Source: Rhynochetos jubatus
Taxonomy: Eukaryota; Chordata; Aves; Eurypygiformes; Rhynochetidae
Direction: 5' to 3'
NCBI GenBank assembly: GCA_027574665.1
Contig: CM050652.1
Span: 2,956,589-3,020,588, forward strand
Length of the DNA: 64,000 nucleotides
In this document: piece after piece, positions 34,168 through 47,554 of the stretch
How the letters are laid out: every line of letters starts with the position of its first letter
Numbering within the stretch: the stretch's first letter is position 1
The notes under the pieces: generated by a model
What the model saw: the letters and a program-made list of their open reading frames with translations, nothing else
Told to the model about the DNA's origin: nothing
Database searches by the model: none
Translations under genes and position numbers: made by a program

Positions 34168-34318
34168 GCAAAGAGGCTGCCCAGAGAAGCTGTGGATACT
34201 GCATCCCTGGAAGTGTTCAAGGCCAGGCTGGATGAGGCTTAGAACAACCTGGTCTACTGGAGGGTGTTGGAACTAGATGGTCTTTAAGGTCCCTTCCAAA
34301 CCATTCTATGATTTTATG
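34168..34318 (+). mobile_element. Short CR1 LINE 3' end fragment
   Basis: 'aggctgcccagagaagctgt', 'ggaagtgttcaaggccaggc' and 'ttggaactagatggtcttta' up to 'aaccattctatgattttatg' are the final 150 bases of a CR1 in sense orientation. About 20 bases (the usual 'tccctgcccatggcaggg') are missing at 34264-34268, and a shorter 'cccttccaaaccattc' replaces 'ccttccaacccaaaccattc'. Confidence 0.93.
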
Positions 34319-35254
34319 TGCAGAGACCCACAGGTGATTGAGTTCTGGGTGGGTTGGTGGTACCATTACGTACCCACATGGAGGCAAAGGCAGAGATCCT
34401 CGCTGTTTCTCCAGACAAGGGGGTTTCTGAATACGCAGAAGATGAGAAACCCTGCTTGGTTTTGATATTCCCTGGAGGATATTCTGCTGCTGACAGTTCT
34501 GTGTGAGTGTCAGCAGGGAAACTCGGCTTCCTTCTCCTTCCCTCTGCTGCTTTGAAAGAGTCAGTTGTCTTTTTTTTTTTTAAGATTTTATTTCTTTCCC
34601 CCAACTGTTTGGCAAGTGGACTTGAGTGCTCTGAAAACATGCTGTAAAGGCTCTGGCTCATGCTGTGAAGCTGGTTGCTGCAAGAGGGGCTTGTTCTCCC
34701 TGGCTTCTCCTCATAGCTTCCTAAATCAGCAGGTGTCCGAGTGCTTCACTCACTTGTGATGGAGCGAAACTGCTTCCCATCTGTATTTGACGTTTGTGAA
34801 GGCTGCAGTTGTCTGTGTCCTACATTGATATACAGTCCCTCTTTGAGATGTCGTTGCCAGCTTAGATGCATGAAGAGTAGATCTGTTTTCTGACCGAAGT
34901 ATTTGGAAAGCTGTGATTTTTGGTAGCTGTGGTATACTTGGCACTTGACGTTCCTGTTGAGTGTACCAGCAGGCAGCCCTGGATGGGGTGGTGATGGGAA
35001 TCTGTGTAGACATTGGGCAGTGACACCCATTTGTACTGGGTCATGTAAAAGTCATTGGCTGGTGTTACTGGAGTCCAACATGACCTAAAAATGTTGGGTG
35101 ATGGGGTACTATCTATGGGTGAAATCAAAGATGCAGGACTTGTGTATCCTGATTGTAGGCTGCTGTGCTGTCTCTCTTACCTTGCCTCTCTGAAGCCTGT
35201 GGATGGGCATCTTTCTCTTCCACTTCACCTTTTCCTTAGAGGTATGGGTAAGAG
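34319..35254. other. Intron 3 segment without recognised features
   Basis: A T-rich run lies at about 34569-34582. No exon, repeat family or RNA gene is recognised. Confidence 0.5.
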
Positions 35255-35635
35255 AAATTAGTTTATTCGGGCCTGGAAAGAGGAAACTGGGAGGGGATCC
35301 AGCAGCAGCATTCCCATGCCTACAAGGAGGTTATTGAGATGATGGAGACAGGCTCTTCACATTGGTGAATGGTGGGAGGATGTGGGGCAGCAGGCATAAG
35401 GTGACATGAGAGCACATCTAACTGGATATAAGAATAAGCTTTTTCCCGTGAGGACAAGCAAACATTGAAGCAGGTTGCCCATGGAGACTGTGCTGTTCCC
35501 ATCCTTGGAGATTTTCAAAGTCTTAACCGACAAAACAACCTGGCCTGATCTCACAGCTGACCCTGCTTTGAACACAAGGTTGGAACAGAGACCTCATGAA
35601 GGTCCCTCCCAACCTGGGTTACCCTGTGATCCATC
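35255..35635 (+). mobile_element. Diverged CR1 LINE 3' part (older subfamily)
   Basis: 'taactggatataagaataag', 'gaagcaggttgcccatggag', 'atccttggagattttcaaag' and 'aggtccctcccaacctgggt' ending 'accctgtgatcc' are a CR1 3' end. The sequence is more diverged than the other sense copies and lacks their 'gccaggctggatgaggctt' block, so it belongs to an older subfamily. The left end is uncertain. Confidence 0.8.
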
Positions 35636-36707
35636 CTCTGCTGCGAAACCCCAGGCCCTAAGCCCCATCAGAGCCTGTATCCAGGCTCTGCTGTTGACCT
35701 GGTGCAGCTGACACTTGCTCTAAATACTCACTAATAGCTCCCTCGCTGCAGGTGGGTGTTCCTCCTCTCACACACCTCACTTTTGCTCTGGGGCTTCCAG
35801 CTACAACTTGTCAGTGTATAACTACTGCAGAAGGAAAACTCCTTTTTTCTTTTCCTGCTAGGAAGGTTGCTGTTCCCAGCAAGAGTTAGAGCTTGCTTTT
35901 TGGTAAAGAGCAATTAATTTTCTGTGTCTCTCCCTCAAGTACCCCTCTCTGTTTTCTGACTACTCAGCAATCTCTGTGCTGGTGTGCAGGGTTTGGCTAA
36001 GCTGTGCTTTTGCTGGGTGTCTTGCATACATGTGGTGAGTGCTGCCTTTCTATTTTTGGAGGTTCTGGTTTAACAGTGCCTCAGAGTCTTGTCAGAGATG
36101 GGATCTTGTGATTGTGCAATGAGATGTGCAAATGACTGTCTAATCCCTCCAGATGCAATCTGTACTTCAAAGTCCAGAGGTGCTCGATGGCTGCTGTCAT
36201 GCATTCTGCATCGCCGGTGTTGGTACTGTGTGTTTTTATTTCCAACTCCAGGAGAAATACTGGGCTCCAGTGGGCCCTCTGAAGCAGGGAAGGCAGCAGG
36301 TCATACCATCATCTCGTCAAAATCTTCCTTTAGAAGCTGCAGCTTGAATTTGACAGATAGAGCGTCGAAAAGCAGCTGAGCTGGATTTCTCCACAGTGTG
36401 CTGAGGATGCACACTGTGCAGGTAGAGGGATGTTAGTGACAAAAGCAGATGCAAAGGGACAGATAACAATGACCTGCTCCAGGTTACCTTCTGAAACCCA
36501 TGGGCCCTGCTGCAGCCTCCCAGGGGACAGTTTGAAGTGAGGCTGGTTGTCACTTGGCTTTTCACGGCAAGTGATTTTATGCATGGTGTGAGTGGCTCTG
36601 TGCAAGACGTGGAGTATTCAGGCTGCGGTACCTGATGTGGCTGTGCTGTTGATGGAAAACATGTAGGACTGGGATAGAAGGAAAAGCAGATACATTCCTG
36701 GTCTATG

Positions 36708-37335
36708 TGCACTTGCATCCCAGAAAGCTAACCGTATCCTGGGCTGTATCCAGAGCAGCGTGGCCAGCAGGTCAAGGGAGGGGATTCCCCCCCTCTACTC
36801 TGCTCTTGTGCGAGCCCACCTGCAGTTCTGTGTCCAGCTCTGGGGTCCCCAACCTAAGAAGGACATGGACCTGTTGGAGCGGGTGTGGAGAAGGCCATGA
36901 AGATGCTCAGAGGGCGGGAGCACCTCCCCATGGGGACAGGCTGGGAGAGTTGGGGTTCTTCAGCCTGGAGAAGAGAAGACTCCAGGGAGACCTTATAGGA
37001 CCATCCAGTGCCTGGAGGCGCCTACAGGAAAGCTGGAGGGGGACTTTTTACAAGGGCAGGGAGTGACAGGACAAGAGGTACCGGGTTTAAACTGAGAGAG
37101 GGTAGATTTAGATGGGATATTGGGAAGAAATTCTTCCTGGAGAGGGTGGTGAGACAGTGGGACAGGTTCCCAGAGAAGCGGTGGATGCCCCATCCCTGGA
37201 AGTGCTCAAGGCCAGGCTGGATGAGGCTTGGAGCAACCTGGTCTAGTGGAGGGTGTCCCTGCCCATGGCAGGGGGAGTGGAACTAGATGGTCTTTAAAGT
37301 CCTTTCCAACCCAGACAATTCTATGATTCTGTGTA
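36708..37335 (+). mobile_element. CR1 LINE 3' part, about 0.63 kb, includes ORF2 C-terminus
   Basis: The longest sense copy in the window. It carries 'gctaaccgtatcctgggctg', 'tctactctgctcttgtgcga', 'ttcagcctggagaagagaag', 'gacaggacaagaggtaccgg' and the complete 3' UTR ending 'acaattctatgattctgtg'. Compare 12993 and 18602, where the same tail follows the unrelated 296-bp module instead of this ORF2 sequence. Confidence 0.95.
36724..36900 (+). pseudogene. CR1 ORF2 remnant (reverse-transcriptase protein, C-terminal region)
   Basis: The frame from 36724 reads [20 protein letters not shown], then [20 protein letters not shown] and [10 protein letters not shown], to TGA at 36898. The series 'ANRILGCI...[24 protein letters not shown]...DMELLERVQRR' is typical of CR1 ORF2 beyond the catalytic core. 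After the stop the protein continues in another frame (FSLEKRRLQGDLI from about 36958), so at least one frameshift has occurred. Non-functional. Confidence 0.85.
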
Positions 37336-40300
37336 TTTGCATTTGTCTTTGTCCCTCTGTTCTCTGAGAAGTGGTCTGGATGGATTATTATGTGGTCAGC
37401 TTTAGTCTTCACCTGCTACTTTTGCTCTCCAGGGTGACATGGAGAGACTCTTTAACTCCCCATACACTCCATCTAATGCCCGGATGGATGTCCAGCCAAA
37501 ATGCTCTTGTCATTCCTTCCTCCTCGCTATCCCCTTCCCTTTTGACTGGGATAATGACTTTTCAGGGAGCCCTTGAAGTGCCTCCTGCATCTGCCTTTGA
37601 TTTGAACGCCTCTTGCTTGCTGACCCTTCTTTCGGGAAGTCGGCTTAAGTGCGGTTCTCCTAATTAGTTTTGCTTTAATTTAATCTTTTGAAATAAATTT
37701 ATCAAAAAGAGGAAACGTTCTACACACTCCTTCATTTTATCGGGTTGTTTTCATGCATGGTCTCTGGGTTTATTTCTCTATTTTTCTTGTCTCTAGATAG
37801 GACATCATTTGCATATTTGATTAAGCTCCATATGTTATCAAGGAGCCAGTTGAAGGAACAGCAAGTCCCTGATAAGGCACTGTGCATCCATCTTTTCCTT
37901 TCAGTGTCCTCCACTCTATCCCCCTCACCATCGTGCAGCCGTATCTGTGCCCCAAATCACTGCTGCGTTCTGTCTCACCTCCGCCTCCTCCAGTGGGCTG
38001 GATGACTGATCTCGGGTTCAGCCCCAGGCAGGCATTAATGTGGACAACACAATTTGACAGCTCCTGTCTTTAGGATGGAAGTGGAAAGGGTACAGAGGAT
38101 GGGAACTGGGTGCTGGTGAAGATGTAAGCCATGACAACAAGGTCCAGAGAGAGTTCCCTGCTCTCTCTGAAGCCCTTCACAGGACCCCATTGTGTCTATG
38201 GGATGTGTTACCCAAAACCTGCTTGTTCCCACTGTTCGCTGGATATTTTCTGAGTGTGTTTACTGCAATCTGGACTGACACCTTTAGCTCATCTCCCAGG
38301 TGCTAGAAATGACTGCTGTGCAGGGACAACAGAGTGGGGTCAGAGTGTCTGGATACAGAATAGCCATGGATGAAGATCCATATTTTTTCCCTGAAATGTA
38401 TTTTAGAATGTGTGTATCTGCATATGCATGCAAAAAATATTGCTTATAAGTTTAAACTCATGCCTTTCAGGCCTCGTTCTCTGGCTACTGCTCTGTGAAA
38501 ACATTTTGCCTTAAATAGTTTTCCCAGCCCACCTCTAGGAACCCTTTAATTTAAAATAAATTGTGGATACCCCTGAGGAAACTTAGGGAAAAATGCTCAG
38601 TTTAACTAATTCTCCTCCCCAGTGCTGATGCTTAAACTGGAGGAAGTTTTGCTCAGCCTGTGACCCATAGCTGGGCATTTCTGGGCGTAATCAGAGGCCC
38701 AGTTCCTGGCCTGGTAAAGGCAGGGTGGGTTTGTAACAGCAAAAAGTAGTGTAATTAGCAGTGTTCCTGGATTTGGAGGAGGGACTGCAGCTTGTGTAAG
38801 GGGACTCTCAAAAAGAGCCTTTCCATCAACTGATATCTGAAGCATAGGAACAAGAGGCTTGATTTATGAGCCAGGTCTTAATTAAAAGGCAAAAAGGAAT
38901 GTGCCCTCCCTTCATTTGTATAAGCAACTTTTGGTTTGAGCTAATTTGAAGAGCCTCTCTCCTGCCCTCACCCAGACTCCCCGGTGAGCGGCAGCCCCTC
39001 GGCATCAGGGTGCTGGTTGAGAAGCCCTGTTAGGGGGCTTCAACCCCATCTGCATATTCACTGATTATGAATGCTGCTGGTGGTGTTTGTGAAGCCAGTG
39101 AGAAGGAAAGCAGAAATAAAATCCTCCCCTGTTCCTCTCCAACTTGATCTCTTCCCCCTGGTGCTTCTTTCATTTTGGTTTAATGACTTTGGCTTGCTAT
39201 GCTTCATCATCTCTCTCTCATTTTGTCTTGGTGGCAGCCTGGCTGGAGAGCAATCAAGCCTTGATGGATTGCTGGTTGTTAGACTCATGTGTGAAGCTTG
39301 GGGGGAAGCATGAGAGAGTTGTGCTGTTTTTTGTAGACCCCAACCCATATGGTGTCTGCGGGAGTGGAGATGTGTGTTGCTATGCAGGATTCAGGGATTT
39401 GTTCCTGCTTGGTCTGACACTTCTCTGTCTTTTTTTTTTTCTTCCCCTCAATCCTGTCAGTAGCCTTTCACCTCTCCTAAATGAAACCACATGGCAGAGC
39501 TGCATGTCCTTGGCCCTTTCTGAAATCAGAAAAGCCATCATAGCTGGGTGAGGGGTAGAAATACGACTGAAGGCTAGACCAGGACAGGTAATCACAGCTG
39601 TGTCTGCAGTAAAGTCCCCCTGGGATGCTGCACCGAGAGTGATGAGAAAGCATCTTGCTGGTTATGATAGCTGCAGCTAACCCTATAGATCTGACTGTAA
39701 CCTGATAATGCCAGATCTGGGTTTGTGTCAATAATGCCTTTTTCCTGAACTTGATTCTGTCATTTCTTGGCTTTCTTCATGCTGGCCTGTGTTCTGCTAG
39801 ATATATGATCCCAAGGATGATCATTCCTCTTCTAAATTTAAAGAGTTGGAGTGGTATTTCAATGCAAGACCCCAAAAGGAAATAGATGTACTATCTGGGT
39901 TGGCATCTGTACTTGACTAGAGACAGCAGGACTCTGTTAACGGAGATATTGCTTCCATGGGGATCACTCCTGGGAAGAGTTGTCCTTGTGTATCAGCAGC
40001 GTCACCAGGTGTGTGCCACTGCCTCCAAGCTGGGATCCCCCTAGGTGCAGTGAGCCTGGAAGTGTGTGCTGGAGACAGGTTGAGCACTTACAGGCTCCAG
40101 TATGAGATGGGTTGGACCTTGGGGGTGCCAAGAGAGTCTAGAGAGGAAAAGTTGGGAGCCAGTCATCTGTAGGTTTCAGCTCTGGTTACACTCTGTCGTG
40201 CTGAACATGTTCTGCTGATGATTCACAGGGCTGGGTCACTTTGGATAACAAAACACAAACTCCCAAGGGACTTTGGTGGGTTTTGGAAGCTTTGCTGATG

Positions 40301-42769
40301 GTTGATGATGTGGTACATTGGCGAAGGACCCCAGCACACTGTTCTATCTATGGCATCTTGGAAATGCAAACCGCTGTTCCTACTGCCAGCCACACTGGTA
40401 TCCCACCCTGCTGGGATGTTCGTGGCTGTGGGCTGGAGTCATCTTTCCTTTTGACTTCTCGTAACTTATTTTTTTAACCGAGGCTGGCAATAAATTCCAG
40501 TGATGTCAGGGAAAGGGTTATCACTGAGACTGGCAGAGACCTTGTCATATTAATTTTTCAGAACTGTTCTGATGAAATCTAATTAAACATAGTGACTGGC
40601 ATTGTGCAAATCTCCCTGTGTTTGCCTCATTTGTCATATGGTTGATTAAGGCTGGGTTATCGGGGGGAGTTTATGACTTGTGATATCTGCTGGGGTGAAT
40701 GTGGTTTTGCACACTACAGGCGCTTTGATCTCTTCCCCACTGCTTACAAGTTTCTGTGGGTTTCTCTTGGATTTCATAGGCGATAGATTAATCTTCTTGG
40801 GGTCTGAGGAAACATATTGACGATAGAGCTAACCTGAGTGATAAGGACATGTAGTGCATGCTAATGCATTTTTCCTGCCCTTCAGACAGCATCTCTGTGT
40901 TGGTAAGTGATAGGACCTTGGCATCCTGTTCGGTTGGAGTATTTGCCTCGTACAATGAGAGTAACTAATTTTGTTGTTTTCTTACAGAACAGAGAAAATT
41001 GTACAAAAAGGATAAATAAAATAAACACAGACAAGTGCCAAATCAAAACTGATTGCTTCTCCCTCCTCTTTTTCAACAAAACAAACCAACCTTCAAAGCG
41101 CTGAAAGTTTTATGGTTTATGAATCAACTGCTTGTGGTTATTTGACCTCCCCACCTCCCCTATTCTTTTTTTTTTTTTTCAATTAGCTCTCTTCTTAAAG
41201 GTATTTCTACTGTGAGATGGAAAAGTCAAAATCTTGATGCTTTCAAGCCCCTTTTCCCCCTTGAGGTGATGTAAATTAATTCCCCAAATCCCACCTAAGT
41301 TCTGAATTTTTAGCTAACTTACTATTCATGGAGAAAAAGAAAATGTTTCCAAATTTGTATCGCTCTGTTTTGCTTGCACGTCTATCTTAGCATGCAGTGT
41401 ATGGAGAGGTGCAGATCTTATGAGGCTGCTGCGTTTGGGCTCTTCGTTAAACTTCTGCTGGGTTAGCATTTTTGTCTGCTTGGAAGCTGGAGAGTCGAAC
41501 TCACCTGGGAGTCCCAGTAGTGAAATAAATTAGCACAATATAGTGGGAGAAGAAAAGATTTTAGGATGGTGAGTACTGTGGGGCCACTCTGGTGCCGTAC
41601 GTCTGTTCGTTTAGAGGTGTAATTTGGCTTTGGGACGTGTGACTGAGAGATTCTTATTTTGAGGGAAAGGGCAGCTCAGGCTGGGGGGAAGTGCAGGCAA
41701 ATGCAGTCTCTAAATGCTGAAAGTCCCAAATGTACCCTGAAACTGTTAGTAACTGTAGCAGCAAGCTAAAGCTGAGCGTTGAGTATTCATTCATGATTTT
41801 TAAGCCAGTCTCTCATTTTTAGGGAAATCTGATGTTTTAGGGGACTGATGGTGCTACAAGGCAATGATGGGGGGCAAGAGAATAAAAGATGTGTTGCAAT
41901 TAGTATTCCAATGCTATGCCTTTAAAAAAATTGTCAGCATAATGCATGTATGTGCAGATGCAGGACTGTTTAGCAAGGTGTTAGAGCACAGCAGGACATA
42001 TAAAGGATTTGTCTTTAGGGGACCCTGCTAAGGGGGATCTGAGCTCTACCCATCCTGTAAAGGTCTGAGCAGTCCCAGGTTACGATGGGGCAATGGTCAA
42101 CAGCACCTGAATAACCACAAACTCATTACACTACCATCTGCCAGTGCTTAGGATATCAGCATGGTTATTATGGTGAGTTTTTTTCTCCCCTGTTTTTTCA
42201 TCTTGACCATACTTTGCAGCCCCTGCCTGTCTCCTGCTCTCTGATGTAGCCCAGGTTACCACTGTGCTGCTTTTCTTCCCTGTTAAGGAAATCTCAGGCG
42301 CTTCCCTCTTACAACTCGTGCTGACATTGTCATGGAAGTGCTGCCCTTCTCCTCACTGCAGAAGGCAAGCCCTGCTAGGAAAGATGATATCACTGGCACT
42401 AAATATACACCAGCCATCAGGCCCCTTGTCCGTGCCAGGGATGCTCTGGCAGACTGTGATGTGACTGATTTTCTATGTTTTGTCAATTCTGTCGGTGGCA
42501 GGTGATTTCATTAACCGCTCTTTAATTGCTTGCAGAGCCTAGCTATTATTTGTTTGTTTTCACTCTCCCGATGAAAACACGTGCTGGCAGCCTTCTTGCA
42601 GTTCCCTCCTCTGAGATGCACACATTGGTCTTGTCACCCCATTTCCAAACCTACTTCTGTATTGTTATTTTTATTTTTTTTTAAATAAGAGCTGCCAAGT
42701 TTGGAATTTGAGTGAAATTCCCAGAAAGTTTAGTTTCAGGGTATCCATCTAGTGAGCTGTGGTGGGATC
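37336..42769. other. Intron 3 segment without recognised features
   Basis: About 5.4 kb. It contains AT-rich stretches, for example 37660-37740 and 40500-40680, and a 16-T run at about 41165-41180. No exon, RNA gene or CR1 tail is recognised. Confidence 0.5.
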
Positions 42770-42880
42770 TGCAGGCTCTCCATTATATTCCCTGTGTGCC
42801 ACCAGCCCTCTGAGTGATCTTGGACTCATCTGTACATCTCCCTGTTTCTCCTACTGTAAAAGAAGGAGAGGTGAATGGGA
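42770..42880 (+). repeat. MIR-type SINE relic
   Basis: 'gtgccaccagccctctgagt', 'gatcttggactcatctgtac', 'atctccctgtttctcctact' and 'gtaaaa' match the MIR core (tgccact...tgtgaccttgg...cctcagtttcc...ctgtaaaa), diverged. Confidence 0.45.
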
Positions 42881-43488
42881 AGAGGGTGTTCGGGAAAGGA
42901 CCGAGCTCCTCATTGAACACTGTCTGGACTGGGGATGGGGTATCGGCAATGTTTGCTCCGTATACATTTGCAGGGATAGTCAGTGTGTGGTGCTTCTGGA
43001 TCTTCCTCACATCTGCTGCATCTTGTGGGCAGCGTATGACCCCATTTCTCCTGCTGTCTTGTCATCTGGTTCCCTTCTTCCAATAGCTACCTTGCCTGAC
43101 TGTCCTTTGACTTTGCTCTTTAGAGTATTCCAGGTTTCCCTGTTCGCTCTCCTTCATTCCTTACCCATAAGTAGCTTCCTTCAAACCTCCATGGATTTGT
43201 TACTGCTGGCTGGTCCTCTGGCCTTGTTCATCTTGGATGTCCATCTGCGGTTTGGTCAGGCTAAAACATAAGAAACCGGAGTTCAGTTTCCTGCTCTGCT
43301 ACTTTTTATAAACGCACTTTTTGGTGGGTGGGGATTCATCTCATTAAATCTAGATTCTCCATCCACATGAAATATTGTCAACTCCCTTTCCAGTCCAGTG
43401 AGAGAAACGAGACCTTTTAGGAGCCCTCACATCCTGCAGGAGACTAAAATTGCCTCTTTTCAGTTAGATGAGTTGTGTCCTAAAAATG

Positions 43489-43503
43489 TCTCTCTCTCTC
43501 TCT
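43489..43503 (+). repeat. Short (TC)n microsatellite
   Basis: Seven and a half TC units ('tctctctctctctct') in an otherwise mixed sequence. Confidence 0.9.
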
Positions 43504-44624
43504 GTTAACAATAAAGGGAGCTGAGGGCAACTTGTTCATATGTAAACATCCCTCATATCTCTGTTCCCTGTCTGTAAGTGACAGTAATGGTGTTCCCCAG
43601 CTTTGTCAGGGGTCTTGTGAACAATTAGTGGTTGCGAGGTGCTCCAGCATTATGATAATAGAAAGCTCAGTGCAAAGTTATCTTGATTTTCCTGCTGGAA
43701 TTTGATTAACATGCTCAGATGGGGCCATTTCCTTTGGTGCTTGGTACTGTCCTGTGTTTTCTTTCTGATGTAGGTGACTATCCAACCTCTTCTATGAAGC
43801 CCAGATGCTCTTACCTGGCCAGCACTGGCCCATACACTACAGGGTACATAGAATATACAGAAGATGGCTTGAGAGAGGGAACACTGGGCTGCAACGTCAA
43901 CTCATACGGCTTAGGAAACAAGAGGGGCTGCCAACAGACCCAGCACGTGTGCACCCCTAAGTGATTGATTCTTTTTGATGTTGTAACAAATGCTCCTCCC
44001 TAAACTGCTAAAAGCTTAGGAAAAAATAAATCGGGCTCATTTAAAAGGGAAAGGGAGCCTGTAGAATTTATGGCATCTGCAGTGACCGGGGGCACTGCCG
44101 GTAAATTCAGAGTTGTGAGTGGATGAGCAGGCCGGTCTCTCGTTGGGATGACATATCTCACAGTTGCAGCGATTCTGGGGCTGGCGCTGATGTTATCCTG
44201 GTGAATCCTGCTGCTGCGCATGGGCAGGGAATCGCATCACCCAGTGTATTTTGGAATGCCTGACATACTTCCATGTGATTTGGAGACTCAAGTTAGTAGG
44301 ATGGGATGGATTAAAGAAAAAGGGAAGTATTTAGGCATGCAAAGAATCAGTGTACTTTCTAAAGTACTTAGGCATATGATTCTGGTTTCAGGAGGTCCTT
44401 ATGCCCAGGAACTTGCATTCAGAAGGGCACAAGTGTAACTGGAGCAGGCAGACACCAAAAGGGGTAAGTGTGGAAAGGAGCAAGTTCCTTAGAAGGATCT
44501 GAATGAAGTGGAGCAGGTGGTGGATGGGAAAGGCCAGATCAGATCGAGGGCAATATTGAGAACATGAGGGCACAAAGCGTAGTCAGAAAAAACTTGGTAT
44601 GACATAATGGCAGAGCAGGAACCC

Positions 44625-44815
44625 TTGATCTATTCCTGGCTCTGTTGCTGATTGCAGCATGACCTCAGGCAAAACGCTTTCCTTTCTACATGCCTCCTAC
44701 GCTCTTCTCTACATAGCCTGCGAGTTCTTCAGGGAATGCACTGTCACTTGCAATGAGCATGTCCTGCGCCAAGCACAGTGGCACTTTGATTACATCTTGA
44801 GGCTTCACAGGCAAC
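44625..44815 (+). repeat. MIR/CORE-type SINE relic, long copy
   Basis: 'atctattcctggctctgttg', 'ctgattgcagcatgacctca', 'ggcaaaacgctttcctttct' and then 'cagggaatgcactgtcactt' with 'cctgcgccaagcacagtggc' reproduce the body and 3' portion of an ancient amniote tRNA-derived SINE. The 3' part resembles the 'gggactgtctct...cagcgcctagcacaatgg' tail. It is among the clearest relics in the window. Confidence 0.7.
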
Positions 44816-44904
44816 TGAACCGTTAGTTCAAAGCTGGATGTTGTTGGGGTTCAGCTGCTTTCAGTTGCAAAATTTCCACTTGCGAGACTTTGCTGATGCG
44901 GGTG

Positions 44905-44944
44905 CTGGCTCCTTCCACGTGACCCTGGCTCCTTCCGCATGATG
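44905..44944. repeat. Two imperfect 20-bp tandem units
   Basis: 'ctggctccttccacgtgacc' (44905-44924) is followed directly by 'ctggctccttccgcatgatg' (44925-44944); 16 of 20 bases match. It sits within unremarkable intron. Confidence 0.8.
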
Positions 44945-45949
44945 CTCGTGCGAGGGCTTTGGCTGAGCTCTTTCAACACGCCACTTTTCCTAGACCCTTG
45001 TGCATCTCTGATTTCCCCGCCATGCAGTATGCAGGAATGCTGGTCTTTGGCCTCCCTGCCCCCTCCCAACAGGTTGATCATAAATTAGGTTCTGATGTGG
45101 GTATTGAATTTCACTCCAGCTGCTGGAGCTGTGGGACATCTGTGGTCCTCCTGTGGTTAATGGCTTCACAAAAATGAAGCAATAAAGGTTATGATGGCTG
45201 TGTTTTAACCTCATGGCCCTCATTCTGTTTGACAGGCATGTTTCTTGGGAACAGTTAAAACCCCACTGCTCTCATTTTAAATATCTCCCAGTGATGTGCC
45301 ATCTTTGAGCACCTCTTATGAAGTGATTTTATTTTTGAAATTTAACAAAGCTGAAGTGATTTTTTTTCTTTTTTTTTTCTCCAAGAAAGATGAATTGATT
45401 CTCTAAGATAAACAAACCCATCTCTGAATTATGCCACGATTTTTAACATTTACATATGACAGAGAAGTTGGTGCAAAGCAAAAAGGGAAAACGGGGAAAA
45501 AAACCCCAAACATTTCAAGTTTGAAATCTTCCACTCTAAAGTCTGTAATGCTCTTCTAGGGGACACAGGCATGCACACAGTGGGGATGATTAAACTGTGA
45601 AGAGCAGTTCATAGCTCTGGTCACCAATAAGCCCTTTGAGGCAGAGTGCTTCCACTCTCACAAACCTAATGTCTGTTGTAAAAAGCCATGATCATGAAAA
45701 CTGAGATGTGACTTTGGACACTGAGCTTTTACTGCCTCAGAAATGCTGGCATTTCAACAAGTGTGCATCCTTAGAAATTAAGCCCTTTTCAGATACCTTC
45801 TCCCAGTTCCTCTATCCCTAAGAATACCAGTTCTTTAAAAAGTCGTGGCTGTTTTAAAAGAGAAGTGAAGTCTTGGTGCTCCAAACCAGACTATGGTTGT
45901 CTCTGCTGGGTGTTGTGGATGCTTCTTAATGTGCCAGCACCCTGGCTGT

Positions 45950-46084
45950 CTCCAGGGCCAGGCTGGATGGGGCTTTGAGCAACCTGGTCAGTGGAGGGTG
46001 TCCCTGCCCATGGCAGGGGGGTTGGAACTGGATGATCTTTAAGGTCCCTTCCAACCCAAACCAATCTGTGATTCTGTGATTCAC
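45950..46084 (+). mobile_element. Short CR1 LINE 3' end fragment
   Basis: 'tccagggccaggctggatgg', 'gtgtccctgcccatggcagg', 'ttggaactggatgatcttta' and the double terminal unit 'tctgtgattctgtgattc' are the last 135 bases of a sense CR1. Low divergence suggests a comparatively young copy. Confidence 0.95.
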
Positions 46085-47554
46085 TCAGATTCTCCAGCTG
46101 TAGGATTTGGCTGCCCAGCAGATCAAATCAATAATGTATTTATCCTCCTAACTCTGCTGATAGGTATGGAAGTGGTACTGTCCCTGAGTTGCAGAGAGAG
46201 CAGAGCTATTCAGGCTGTGTGCTTGCATGCCTGAAGTGGATTTTCCTGGAAAAGAAGAGGTATATATTTTAAGTGGTCCAGATCACCGCCTAGCTAGGAT
46301 GTCCTTGTGTCTATAGACAGCAGAGTTCAGAGCATCATATTTACCAGTCCCTGGAGACAGCTACCCATCTATTCTCTATACAAATAACTCAAATGCTTAA
46401 GGGGAGAGGCTTGAAATGGACTGCCTCTGCAGACATGCTGCAGGGATAAGTGACTGCTTGTGAGACATCGCAGCAGAAAGTCTGAACTTGCACAAGCTAC
46501 ACGAGTTGTAGCACAAGATGGGGTTGAGCCTCAAGGTCTCTAGGATGACAGCAGGATTACTCCCTTAATGAGTTATCCTGCTGCACGTGGGAAAGAAGGG
46601 CTTTTCTCTGACCCTGTTTCCACCCTGTATTTTGTTTTCCCCTTGGTACAGTTGTATGCAGATCCCACAGTCTTCAAAACTTGCTGATAGTGCTTGATGT
46701 GCCAGAATCTTGCGGAAGGGCAAGCAAAGCTAAAGTGTACTAGCCAGCCACTTGAGAAGTTGACCAAGCTCTCATTGATTTAACTCGCTATTAATTGCAA
46801 AGGATGACCTGTTGCTCATCTGTTATGAAGCATATTGACTTCCACTCTACAGGTCTTCCAAGAGATCTGCTGCATAAGCATGCTCGGCATAAATCCTGAG
46901 AGGGGCCTAGGGACGGTTTTTGAGCAACATGGGGTCTGGTGTTCGAGCTAATGAGCTTGTTATGAGACATACTCTGGTATCTCTAGCGGCCCTTTCCTTT
47001 GCCACTGTGTCCAGCCTGTCTGCAATTAGGAGCAAGGTCTGTGACATTGTGCTTTATACTAAATCTGCAATGAGACAAAAATGTCTGATTTTCACTGAAC
47101 GTAGCAGAAACTCGTGATCCACAGAGTAAGTAAGAAAAAATTTTTCTTTTTTATGACTTGAATTCCTTAGAAGTCCCCAAGGACTGACTTTTTAAAACTG
47201 GAGTTTTTTTTTCTTTAATCAGAGCTGCTGCCCATTTTTCTAGGGATTTAGAAATCGGAATGGTGTTAGCCCAGGTAGTTGAAGCTATAACCCTGGACAC
47301 AGTGCTTACAAGGGTGTGTTAAGTAATTGATATTGATATATTGACAGTGTAGAAGGCAAAAGAAGAGTGTTTAGATGGCTCTAGTAGATGGGGACATACC
47401 GATCTTGGCCCATGTTGCTACTTGTCCAAGATAACTCCTGCACTGTATCTGTAAGAAGTCAGAAGTGAAGCAGAGTGCAAATCCAAGATGCAAGACCACC
47501 CCTGCAACTGAGTCCCTCTTCTTTGCTCACGATGAGTTAAATCAGAGTATACAG
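46085..47554. other. Intron 3 segment without recognised features
   Basis: About 1.5 kb of mixed composition. No exon, repeat family or RNA gene is recognised. Confidence 0.5.
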
